Source of the DNA: Vibrio marisflavi CECT 7928
GTDB lineage: Bacteria > Pseudomonadota > Gammaproteobacteria > Enterobacterales > Vibrionaceae
Length of the DNA stretch: 64,000 nt
Reading direction: 5' to 3'
Assembly: GCF_921294215.1 (NCBI RefSeq)
Contig: NZ_CAKLDM010000001.1
Coordinates: 124,001 to 188,000, forward strand
The notes beneath the pieces were generated by a model that searched no databases, had not been told where the DNA came from, and saw only the letters and a list, made by a program, of their open reading frames with translations. Each line of letters begins with the position of its first letter. Within the stretch, counting starts at the first letter, position 1. The translations under genes were made by a program, and so were the position numbers. Positions 1 through 6,932 of the stretch are shown in pieces.

Positions 1-55
1 TGAGCAGCTTCGCCAGTCTGTTAGCCAACTTTATTACAGCTTAGCGCAGCAATAA
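1..55 (+). CDS. C-terminal tail of an upstream gene (partial)
   Basis: The second forward frame is open from the window edge and ends at TAA 53-55. It encodes a 17-residue tail ending in SLAQQ. The rest of the gene lies outside the window, so no function can be assigned. Given what follows, a type III secretion gene is the natural guess. A short reading frame at a window edge is weak evidence by itself. Confidence 0.4.
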   Translation, partial: EQLRQSVSQLYYSLAQQ

Positions 56-66
56 TCATATGAATA

Positions 67-85
67 AAGGGGACATTGTCCCCTT
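67..85. repeat. Perfect 9-bp inverted repeat before the first gene
   Basis: The arms AAGGGGACA and TGTCCCCTT are separated by one base. The repeat lies between the upstream stop (55) and the next start (GTG 95 or ATG 104). No T-run follows it, so it is not a standard terminator. It could be an operator, or an mRNA hairpin close to the ribosome site of the LcrR-like gene. Confidence 0.6.
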
Positions 86-94
86 AAACTCTGG

Positions 95-514
95 GTGTCA
101 ACCATGATTACAACCAATGATCCAGTTAGCCGATTTTTGAAGCAAAGCGGCTACACACCAACACCGCACCGTTATCTGGGTAGTGACTTTATCAGTGGCA
201 TGCAGGTACAACTCAACGACTTAGACCTTATTTACAGCGTTGAAGATGACACATTGGTCATTAGTCAGATCACTGCAACTGGGCAGTCTCAAGGCTTGGC
301 TGGTGCTGTGCAAAATTTCTTTAAACTCGTCCACACGCTAGAAAAGCTCAATACTGGTATTTCCAAAGTGAAAGGGATGGTTATAGATTATTTAGGTGAC
401 GTTGAAGAAAATAATAAGCTGAAGCGACTTCAACAGGCCTATATAAATCAAGGCGCATCTTACCATCAAGAAAATGGTAAAACGTGGATTATTTACGAGT
501 TGAGAAAACACTAG
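95..514 (+). CDS. Small type III secretion-associated protein, possibly LcrR-like
   Basis: This is a soluble protein of 139 residues from GTG 95, or 136 from ATG 104; neither start has a convincing Shine-Dalgarno sequence. The N-terminus (DPVSRFLKQSGYTPTPHRYL) resembles, from memory, the opening of Yersinia LcrR, a small regulator next to the lcrGV-yopBD genes: a D-P start, a Leu/Gly pattern, then P-H followed by Leu and Gly. The rest is mixed alpha/beta with no signal peptide or membrane segment. Position at the head of a type III effector/chaperone cluster supports a secretion role. LcrR is not part of SPI-2-type systems, and the genes downstream look SPI-2-like, so the family call is tentative. 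It might instead be a small chaperone. Confidence 0.45.
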   Translation: MSTMITTNDPVSRFLKQSGYTPTPHRYLGSDFISGMQVQLNDLDLIYSVEDDTLVISQITATGQSQGLAGAVQNFFKLVHTLEKLNTGISKVKGMVIDYLGDVEENNKLKRLQQAYINQGASYHQENGKTWIIYELRKH

Positions 515-529
515 AGCGAATTGAGGAAA

Positions 530-555
530 CGTGTTCTTATAAATATATGAACACG
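530..555 (+). terminator. Candidate terminator after the first gene
   Basis: The arms CGTGTTC and GAACACG enclose a 12-base AT-rich loop and are followed by CCTTTGG. The hairpin starts 16 bases after the stop of the LcrR-like gene. There is no real U-tract, so termination would be partial at best. It separates that gene from the chaperone-effector pair. Confidence 0.4.
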
Positions 556-613
556 CCTTTGGTTAAAATATAAAAGTGGAGGCGTAAATCTATTAGATAA
601 ATAAGACCTGACC

Positions 614-650
614 CCTAGAATAAAATTTACTACGAATTTTATGTGCTAGG
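614..650 (+). promoter_or_regulatory. AU-rich hairpin overlapping the chaperone ribosome-binding site
   Basis: In the leader of the next gene, 620-627 (ATAAAATT) pairs with 635-642 (AATTTTAT), and 614-618 (CCTAG) pairs with 646-650 (CTAGG). A small asymmetric internal loop separates the two stems. The lower stem includes the start of the Shine-Dalgarno AGGAG (648-652) that serves ATG 657. Such an arrangement could mask the ribosome site at low temperature or in the absence of a trans-acting factor. The pairing is visible; the regulatory role is inference. Confidence 0.5.
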
Positions 651-656
651 AGTCAT

Positions 657-1073
657 ATGAGAGATCAGGAAACTTTTCATCATTTAATCAAGCAGCTGTT
701 TGTTGATCAGCGCATAGAGTTTACTCCATCAGATGTTTATCATCTAACACTCACTTCGCCACAGGTAGACTCCATACTTGTGGCTTTTTTTTCTATAGAT
801 GATAACCACGCAGCAATTGTAGCTGAAATCAGAACCCCCTTAGTTAATATCTCGACATCCGAGTGGCTCCTACAGCGAAACAGTTTCAAGCAGCAAATGG
901 CCGCATCATATTGCTTAGTAAAAGATGGCGACAATTCTTCGCGAGTCTTTGCACAAATTAAATTCAATTATCAAAGGGTAGACCTTCCAGAAATGCTGGC
1001 TTTATACCAAGCATTCTCCCAAGAGATCATTCAATGTAGTCAAGCGCTACAAACATTCAACCACGAGGACTAA
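657..1073 (+). CDS. Class I type III secretion chaperone (CesT/SigE-like)
   Basis: A soluble protein of 138 residues with the size and alternating strand/helix pattern of CesT-fold effector chaperones. These are homodimers that bind the N-terminal region of one effector and keep it ready for export. The start is ATG 657, preceded by AGGAG. It lies three bases upstream of the putative effector gene at 1077, the usual chaperone-effector arrangement (compare SigE-SopB and IpgE-IpgD). The ribosome site is partly inside a predicted hairpin. I see no catalytic motif, signal peptide or membrane segment. The chaperone call rests on length and context more than on residue identity. Confidence 0.6.
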   Translation: MRDQETFHHLIKQLFVDQRIEFTPSDVYHLTLTSPQVDSILVAFFSIDDNHAAIVAEIRTPLVNISTSEWLLQRNSFKQQMAASYCLVKDGDNSSRVFAQIKFNYQRVDLPEMLALYQAFSQEIIQCSQALQTFNHED

Positions 1074-1076
1074 CAG

Positions 1077-2693
1077 ATGGACAATATTAGAGATTTTCAG
1101 CAACCGTTGATGCAGGATGTTCACAACCATGAGGCACTGAATCCCGCACAACATCAGTATGATATGGATAAACAAGTCGTACTTGATTATATAGCTGACA
1201 TAAACAGTAGCTTGGAAAATAGTGAACGCGCAGACCCCATAAAAACGGTGCTATCTCTTCCAGATTTGCTCGGCGGTGATGCTAGCCTAAAAGCGACTAA
1301 AGATATTATCCAGCAGTACGCTCAAGCGATTAGAGATCATGGTTCCAATGATCCTGAGCTTGATGAAACTTCTGAGTTGCTACAAAGGAATGTTCAACAA
1401 GCGATCAATATTGCCAACGACGGTAGCACCGGTTTAGGTGCAATTCGGGCAGGTCACATTAGAGACCAGTCGTTATCCAAAGAGTTTGTTTATGATACTT
1501 ACCAGCCAAAGCAATACAACGTAGGAGGTACGCAAGTTTCAGAACAAACCAACGTTTTCACTAGAGGTATCACGAGTAAAGATGCGAAGAAAGTAAGAGA
1601 CGAAGACGTACATGGGCATTTCCTCGGCAACCCAATGCTAAGGTCTGTTCAGGCAGGAGACCGAGATGCAGTGAATTTTGCGAGAATGGGAGCACTGACC
1701 GAAGGGCAGGGTAGTCTATTCGCCAAGGGAGTAGACAAAATGCAAGGTGTCAATGGTGTGGAAGAGCACGACCGTAGAAAAGGACACTTAGATCTTCGTC
1801 TGGTAGACCCCATAAAAGAAAAGCGCTTGTACGACAGACATTGCGACCAAATAGAGGCAGCTAATGCTACTTCTGGTAGAGACGGAGCGGAGAAAATTCA
1901 GACTTGTACATTGCCTGTTAACTCTAATGATATGAGTAAAACTGAAATGCTTGGTCGAGGGCTTAAGGTGGCATGGAACAAGCACCCAGTAGCGACAGTG
2001 ATCGGTGGGACTTTGGCAGTGGCAGGATTAGCGGCAGCAACGTTTTTCACCGGAGGTGCCTTCGGATTAGTAGTGGCGGCAGTTGGCCTTGGCTCCACGT
2101 TAGGCCTAGGAGGCATAGGTAGCTGGTCGCTTCTCAATAGCAAACAAAATAAATTTAAAGATGAATGGAATGAAGCTCAGCAAGGGATTGACCAAACACT
2201 TAGTGATTTGGAGCAACGTATTGATGAGCTTGAAGATGGTGAAAGTGCTACAGAGTTGTATACAAGAGCACGAGAGATATACGACAGAATATACGATGGT
2301 GAGGACGGTAAAGCGACAAAAGCTGCCAATGGCTTTGATGGTTTAATGCTTGGGGTATTGATGATGAAGCTTGCCGATGAAGTTGGCATGACAACCAGTG
2401 AAGGCTGTAAGAGCAATAAAGACAGAGGCACCATGCTTGATTTCATGATGCAAGCGCAAGAAGTGAAGTGGGCCAAAAATGGTGGCGATATGTCAGAGAA
2501 TGGCTTGCTCGATCTAAGCAAAGAAGAAGATCAAGAAATTCTACGAAATGTGGTAGGTCAATCAGATACACGAAACACTGGCCAGAGAAACACTGGGCTA
2601 AGTGGAAATATGTATTTTTGTCGGAATATTGGCAATGTATTAGGTGACCAATATAACGGTTTCGTCGGAGATGCTCTTAAAGGAAGTGCGTAG
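1077..2693 (+). CDS. Putative type III effector with SopB/IpgD-like phosphatase motif and a hydrophobic insert
   Basis: A 538-residue protein. The C-terminal part carries CKSNKDR at residues 444-450, the C-x5-R signature of SopB/IpgD and inositol-polyphosphate-4-phosphatase enzymes (typically CKSGKDR). It is followed by TMLD and, near 505-511, NTGLSGN, which parallels the QNTGGAGNK stretch after the SopB active site. A PVN motif near 280-282 may correspond to the conserved first motif. A hydrophobic Gly/Ala-rich segment at about 304-352 separates the two motifs, which SopB as I recall it does not have; this suggests insertion into a host membrane. The N-terminal 100 residues would hold the secretion and chaperone-binding signals. 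It lies three bases after a class I chaperone gene. The expected activity is hydrolysis of host phosphoinositides or inositol phosphates; this is inferred. Confidence 0.6.
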   Translation: MDNIRDFQQPLMQDVHNHEALNPAQHQYDMDKQVVLDYIADINSSLENSERADPIKTVLSLPDLLGGDASLKATKDIIQQYAQAIRDHGSNDPELDETSELLQRNVQQAINIANDGSTGLGAIRAGHIRDQSLSKEFVYDTYQPKQYNVGGTQVSEQTNVFTRGITSKDAKKVRDEDVHGHFLGNPMLRSVQAGDRDAVNFARMGALTEGQGSLFAKGVDKMQGVNGVEEHDRRKGHLDLRLVDPIKEKRLYDRHCDQIEAANATSGRDGAEKIQTCTLPVNSNDMSKTEMLGRGLKVAWNKHPVATVIGGTLAVAGLAAATFFTGGAFGLVVAAVGLGSTLGLGGIGSWSLLNSKQNKFKDEWNEAQQGIDQTLSDLEQRIDELEDGESATELYTRAREIYDRIYDGEDGKATKAANGFDGLMLGVLMMKLADEVGMTTSEGCKSNKDRGTMLDFMMQAQEVKWAKNGGDMSENGLLDLSKEEDQEILRNVVGQSDTRNTGQRNTGLSGNMYFCRNIGNVLGDQYNGFVGDALKGSA

Positions 2694-2709
2694 TTTTACA
2701 TATTAAATA

Positions 2710-2739
2710 AAAGTGGCTAAAAATATATTTGGCCACTTT
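2710..2739 (+). terminator. Candidate terminator after the phosphatase-like effector
   Basis: The arms AAAGTGGC and GCCACTTT flank an AT-rich 14-base loop, starting 17 bases after the stop codon. CCTCTC follows rather than a pure T-run. It probably ends the chaperone-effector transcript. Confidence 0.5.
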
Positions 2740-2920
2740 CCTCTCGGTTTAAATATATTAGTTAGAGAATTTTTTTAAGAGTCTCTTACATAAAAAGTTG
2801 TTAATGTTTCTATTAAAGAAAAGTGTACGTGAAATGATATAGCAGTGTACTTATTTTATTTCTTTTATGTTTTCTACTAAGGGAAGTTACGTACTGGAAC
2901 CGTTAAGAGAGAGATTCGTT

Positions 2921-3988
2921 ATGCAAAATGTGTCAAATAATAGTAATCAAGTTCAACAAGCTTATGCTTCAAGTAATAGTAACTCAGGTACTCTAGATAT
3001 GAGTACTATGTCGATTGATAACATTTTGCAGTACGTTGTGCTGACACTAATGGATACCAGAGATAATGCAGCTAGTTCCATTCAAGGCTTAATGTCATCT
3101 GTACAAGCAAACAATAAAACTGCCAAAGATATACAAGATCAAGCGTCGGCAGTGCAAGGTATTAGTGCTGGTGAAGGTGGCGGAGCCATTGTTGATACGC
3201 CAACATGGCAGGTAGACAAGGCTGACAATACAATACAACTAGACAATGGATATAGTATTACCTTTGGCAAAGGAGTTCATGGGGATAACAGTCAGTGGCA
3301 GATTCATGGTCCAGATGGAAAAACAGTTACTATTTGGGGTGACCCACATGTCGATACCAGTGGTGATGGCAAACAAGAGTTTGAATTTTACGACCAGTCC
3401 ACTTTTGTTTTAGCAGACGGAACAAAAATTACAGTTGGAACCGAAGAGTGGGGTAGCACAGGGCACTACCTATCTGCGAATTTAACCATTACAAAAGGGA
3501 ATCAGTCTGTAAAGGTAAGCGGTATCGACCATGGCTATACAGACAACCCAGATAACCAAACACTTAACATCGGTGACGTGACACTTAATGGGCTCAATGA
3601 CGATGCGAATACCGAAGATGGTGACATTTATCAGATGGGAACAGATACCAGTAAGTGGACAAAATATGTCGCTAACGATACCTATGTGCCCAAATCTCAA
3701 GTTCAGGGAATTATTGATAAGCTGGAAGATCTTAACGTCAAGTTAAACGGTGAAGATCCTCAGGACTGGCTGGATGGAAAATCTGGTGACTACCTAAAAA
3801 AAGCAGATCTCGTTGAACTGAATGGTTACTTGAACCAAGCAGCCTCTGATGCCAACCAAGTTGGGCAGAACCAGCAAACCATGCTCTCTCAGAATGTGCA
3901 AAACTTAGGTAATATCCAGAAGAATATCTCAGCAGTGCTGAGCAAACTGATTGATACCTTAAAAGATATTATTAGCATCATTCGCTAA
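2921..3988 (+). CDS. EspA/SseB-like type III protein interrupted by a DUF1521 metal-induced self-cleaving domain
   Basis: I place the start at ATG 2921 (355 residues), because AAGAGAGAG lies 7 bases upstream; an in-frame ATG at 2867 would add 18 residues. The centre holds a DUF1521 domain with the motif GDPHVD (Asp-Pro at 3341-3346). Published work on NopE1 of Bradyrhizobium and on VIC_001052 of V. coralliilyticus shows calcium- or metal-induced cleavage between Asp and Pro in this motif. The flanks look like the two helical halves of an EspA/SseB filament or translocator protein. The N-terminal part has a hydrophobic helix (SIDNILQYVVLTLMDT) followed by a polar coiled-coil-like stretch. The C-terminal 100 residues have Gln/Asn-rich heptads ending in a hydrophobic helix. 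It is therefore either a self-cleaving effector or a translocator with a cleavable insert. There is no signal peptide. A terminator follows. Confidence 0.72.
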   Translation: MQNVSNNSNQVQQAYASSNSNSGTLDMSTMSIDNILQYVVLTLMDTRDNAASSIQGLMSSVQANNKTAKDIQDQASAVQGISAGEGGGAIVDTPTWQVDKADNTIQLDNGYSITFGKGVHGDNSQWQIHGPDGKTVTIWGDPHVDTSGDGKQEFEFYDQSTFVLADGTKITVGTEEWGSTGHYLSANLTITKGNQSVKVSGIDHGYTDNPDNQTLNIGDVTLNGLNDDANTEDGDIYQMGTDTSKWTKYVANDTYVPKSQVQGIIDKLEDLNVKLNGEDPQDWLDGKSGDYLKKADLVELNGYLNQAASDANQVGQNQQTMLSQNVQNLGNIQKNISAVLSKLIDTLKDIISIIR

Positions 3989-4007
3989 TTTCTCTCCTCA
4001 GTCTATA

Positions 4008-4040
4008 AATGCTGAATAGGTGAAAGTCTTATTCAGCATT
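4008..4040 (+). terminator. Terminator after the DUF1521 gene
   Basis: The arms AATGCTGAATA and TATTCAGCATT match perfectly over 11 bases, with an 11-base loop, and CTTCTATTT follows. The hairpin begins 20 bases after the stop codon. It separates the DUF1521 gene from the SscB/SseF pair, which should then have its own promoter between about 4041 and 4160. Confidence 0.65.
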
Positions 4041-4173
4041 CTTCTATTTGGGCCACCTACGGCCATCTCACTTATTTTCTTTGGAATTTTCTTACAGCTT
4101 CGTACTTTTATTGATAGAACAAACCAATTCTTTTGAACATTATTTATACAGGGACTTTCAGAGAGGTGACTGT

Positions 4174-4626
4174 ATGAGTAATATCGAAGAGCTAAGCGTT
4201 TTTTGTCAGCAGGTACTTGAGCAAGGTAAAACTCTCGCTGATTTGAAAGATATTTCGCTTCAGGAGTTAGAATGCGTGTACTCTCGTGGTTTTGATCGCT
4301 TTCAACACGAAGATTTTGCGAGTGCTTTAGAAGACTTCAGTTATCTGATCTTTCACAACCCTTGGGATAGACGATTTCATATTGCTTTGGGTTCGACGTT
4401 GTATTGTATGAAGCGATATCGAGATGCCCTTAATTTCTTTGGCCTTGCTCTCTTTATGGACGCTTGTGATCCCATTGCATCTTACAAGATAGCTCAATGC
4501 CTTATTGAGCTTAGAGAAATTGCTGCTGCTAGAGACGCGTTACAAACGGCAATCCAGCAGAGCTACTCTGACCCTACGCATACTCATATCAGAGATATTG
4601 CCAACAACCTTTTGTCAACTCTTTAA
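4174..4626 (+). CDS. Class II type III chaperone with tetratricopeptide repeats (SscB/SycD-like)
   Basis: Translation from ATG 4174, preceded by GAGAGGTGAC, gives 150 residues; the open frame extends upstream to 4048 without a better start. The core (residues about 30-140) has three helical-hairpin repeats with TPR spacing, for example the helix ending SALEDFSYLIFHNPWD and the following one with LGSTLYCMKRYRDALNFFGLA. This is the SycD/LcrH/SscB fold that holds hydrophobic translocators or membrane-active effectors before secretion. The gene directly precedes an SseF-like gene with a 30-bp gap, the same order as sscB-sseF in Salmonella SPI-2. It is therefore most simply the chaperone of that protein. 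Confidence 0.75.
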   Translation: MSNIEELSVFCQQVLEQGKTLADLKDISLQELECVYSRGFDRFQHEDFASALEDFSYLIFHNPWDRRFHIALGSTLYCMKRYRDALNFFGLALFMDACDPIASYKIAQCLIELREIAAARDALQTAIQQSYSDPTHTHIRDIANNLLSTL

Positions 4627-4656
4627 TGTTCCACTAAATATTAACGGTAGGAAAAC

Positions 4657-5433
4657 ATGAAGCCAGTAGAAGCAAGTAGCATCAATTTACCCGTTCCTCA
4701 ATTTGCAAATAAAGCAGCTCAAACGGATTTAAAAGACATTTCAATTCCCCAGCCAAGAGAAGTAAGTCAAACCGATACTCTACAAAAGAAAGCGAACGAC
4801 GCATTGGATAAGGCGGAATCAGCGACTCTGGATGCCAAAAAGCTTGGAGTCGATCTCGCGAAGAAAGAGTTTGTTGGCAAGATGATTTCGTTAGGTATCG
4901 CGACAGTAGCATTGGGACTCGCAGTTGCTGCCACTATTTTGACTGGAGGCACAGGGCTTCCTCTTGTTGCTTTAGCGAGTGCAAGCTTTCTGCTGTCTAT
5001 CGCTGATGCGAGCTGCGCTCTCTATGACTGGAGAAGTAAGGCTGGCGGTGGAGAAGGCCTTGCCATGGGCGGTGATGCGCTAGCGAATGTTGTCAAAGAG
5101 ATTGCAACCAAATGTGGAGCTAATGAAGAGTCAGCGAAAACTTGGGGACGTAATGTCTCTGTTGCTGGAAGGCTTTCACTGACTTTAGCAACGATTTGGA
5201 CTGGTTTCTTTGCGCCTGCAGCTTCGTTGAGCGGAAACGTTGCATCATATATGAGTGGAATATCTTCAGCTAAAATTTCAGCGTCTCAAATCTGGAGTGC
5301 GTACAACACGGTAAGCACTAAGTCTCAGGATCAAAAACAAGAACTGGACGTCGATATTAAAGTGATGGAGGGGAGATTGGATCAAATGCTTGAGGATTTG
5401 ATTCCACAGAATGAAGTCGCTCAGTCTTTCTAA
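4657..5433 (+). CDS. SseF-like membrane-active type III effector
   Basis: A 258-residue protein; the start at ATG 4657 has TAGGAAAAC upstream. Residues about 75-122 form a long hydrophobic hairpin (TILTGGTGLPLVALASAS then IADASCALYDW), and a second hydrophobic stretch lies at about 168-196. From memory, Salmonella SseF (260 residues) shares the GG-GLP turn, the DA-CA pair and the downstream KCGA motif at the same spacing; here KCGA is at about 152-155. SseF acts with SseG to tether the Salmonella vacuole near the Golgi. The length match and the preceding SscB-like chaperone gene strengthen the assignment. A short YopB/SseC-type translocator is the main alternative. No sseG follows: the next gene is an unrelated transporter. 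Confidence 0.65.
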   Translation: MKPVEASSINLPVPQFANKAAQTDLKDISIPQPREVSQTDTLQKKANDALDKAESATLDAKKLGVDLAKKEFVGKMISLGIATVALGLAVAATILTGGTGLPLVALASASFLLSIADASCALYDWRSKAGGGEGLAMGGDALANVVKEIATKCGANEESAKTWGRNVSVAGRLSLTLATIWTGFFAPAASLSGNVASYMSGISSAKISASQIWSAYNTVSTKSQDQKQELDVDIKVMEGRLDQMLEDLIPQNEVAQSF

Positions 5434-5619
5434 GCAATGGCTTTTTGCTCATTAAATCGGTAATTCATGAAGCTGTATGATGTATATCAACCAAAGATCT
5501 AGTGTTGAATGGTTGATATGCTTTATTTAGTGGTATTGCAGTGTAATATACATCAGCTAAATATTGGATGTTTCTGCTCTACATGGAAAGAGGAAATTTT
5601 CAGACACTAGAGAGATTAA

Positions 5620-6882
5620 ATGAAAAAACAGGTTTCTGGCTTACTCATTTTTGCAAGTTTGTTGTGGTATGTGTTGGCCATGCTAATGTCCTTGACCGTT
5701 GTACCCTCGGTTATTTTATGTTGGGTGACGGTCATCATGATGTGGCCAACTTTAAATCGCACCAGTAAAACTCAGTCACTGACTCTATTTGTTATCGGAG
5801 TTGTGCTGCTTGCGATTAGTTTACATATGAGTGGCTACATTGATTGGTGGCAAGCTGTGCATGTGAACTTACCTTTGGTGATGATGTTTGCTTCTATCAC
5901 TTTCCTTACGGCTAACCAATCGCCAACCAAGAAAAAACAGGTTTTGCCAAAAGGTAAATTAGGTGCGCTCTCTACCTTAGCAACCTGCCATATAATCGGT
6001 GGAGTCATCAACTTATCTATTCTGTTTATCGTGGCGGATAAGTTGTCAGAAAAAACCAGAAAGTTGACACCGACTCAAGCCAGTATCATGTCTCGTGGTT
6101 TTTGTGGAGCGGCGTTATGGTCTCCGTTTTTTATGGGTGGCGCTGTCGCACTGAACTATTCACCAGGCGCGCAAATTGGTAAGTATATTGTTGCTGGTTT
6201 ATTGATGTTGATACCAATGACACTTTATACACTTTTCGATACAGCTCGAAGCAAACACCAATCATTTGAAGGGTATCCGCTCAATTGGAATAGTTTGATT
6301 TTGCCGTTGTTTTTATCGATATCAGTGATGATTGGTCACTACCTTTTTCCCCACCTTTCGACGATTCTACTCATTACTATCATCGCGCCAATTGGTGCTA
6401 TCTTGTTTGTTCCAATTGGTCAAAAAAACGAGAAATCAGTTGAAGTTGTAAAAGAGAAAATTCCAAGAATGTCCGGCCAGTTTGCTTTGTTTATGGCTGC
6501 TGGTGTTTTCTCAATCGGCATCTCATCGATGCTTCATCAGTTTACTGGATTCGATCAACTGCTACCTGAGCAGTTTTCTATGACTGGATTTTTGCTAGTG
6601 GGTGTGTCGATGACTCTTGTGTCAATTTTGGGCGTTCACCCAATTATTACCATCTCTATAATTAGCCCTTTTCTTCAGTTCATGAAGGTCAACCCAAACG
6701 AAATGGTGTTCCTGTTTGTGACCTCTTGGGCCATTTCTACCGCAATCAGTCCATTATCAAGTGTCGGTATGATGCTAACGGATCATTACCACGTGCCTAA
6801 GTTCAAATATATGAAAGAGCAATGGCTCTACGCCGCGATTATGTGGCTGCTAGCTGCTTTGTTAGCGACCGCTTATTTTTAG
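5620..6882 (+). CDS. Polytopic inner-membrane protein, transporter-like
   Basis: A 420-residue protein with about eleven or twelve hydrophobic segments and a short polar loop in the middle. The start is ATG 5620 with AGAGAG upstream. The helical layout and conserved small polar motifs inside helices (for example FCGAALWSPFFMGG and AISTAISPLSSVG, similar in style at matching places in the two halves) suggest an ion-transporter-superfamily permease with inverted repeats. I do not recognise a specific family or substrate. It stands alone between the type III genes and a convergent MFS gene. It does not look like a secretion component. Confidence 0.5.
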   Translation: MKKQVSGLLIFASLLWYVLAMLMSLTVVPSVILCWVTVIMMWPTLNRTSKTQSLTLFVIGVVLLAISLHMSGYIDWWQAVHVNLPLVMMFASITFLTANQSPTKKKQVLPKGKLGALSTLATCHIIGGVINLSILFIVADKLSEKTRKLTPTQASIMSRGFCGAALWSPFFMGGAVALNYSPGAQIGKYIVAGLLMLIPMTLYTLFDTARSKHQSFEGYPLNWNSLILPLFLSISVMIGHYLFPHLSTILLITIIAPIGAILFVPIGQKNEKSVEVVKEKIPRMSGQFALFMAAGVFSIGISSMLHQFTGFDQLLPEQFSMTGFLLVGVSMTLVSILGVHPIITISIISPFLQFMKVNPNEMVFLFVTSWAISTAISPLSSVGMMLTDHYHVPKFKYMKEQWLYAAIMWLLAALLATAYF

Positions 6883-6893
6883 CCGATTTTGCA

Positions 6894-6923
6894 ATGCACA
6901 AGTAGCGAGTGCTACCTGTGCAT
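6894..6923. terminator. Bidirectional terminator candidate
   Basis: ATGCACAAGTAGC and GCTACCTGTGCAT form a 13-base stem with one mismatch and a GAGT loop. It sits in the 50-bp gap between two convergent genes, so it probably serves both. No long T-run is present on either side. Confidence 0.5.
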
Positions 6924-6932
6924 GTAGTTACC

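Noticed and set aside
1..5433. V. parahaemolyticus-type T3SS1 or T3SS2 effectors
   Set aside because: None of the proteins resembles VopQ, VopS, VPA0450 or the T3SS2 effectors that I can recall. The SscB/SseF and SopB-like features point to the SPI-2/SigE-type families.
4657..5433. YopB/SipB-type pore-forming translocator
   Set aside because: The hydrophobic hairpin looks similar, but the protein is only 258 residues, and the GG-GLP, DA-CA and KCGA pattern matches SseF better.
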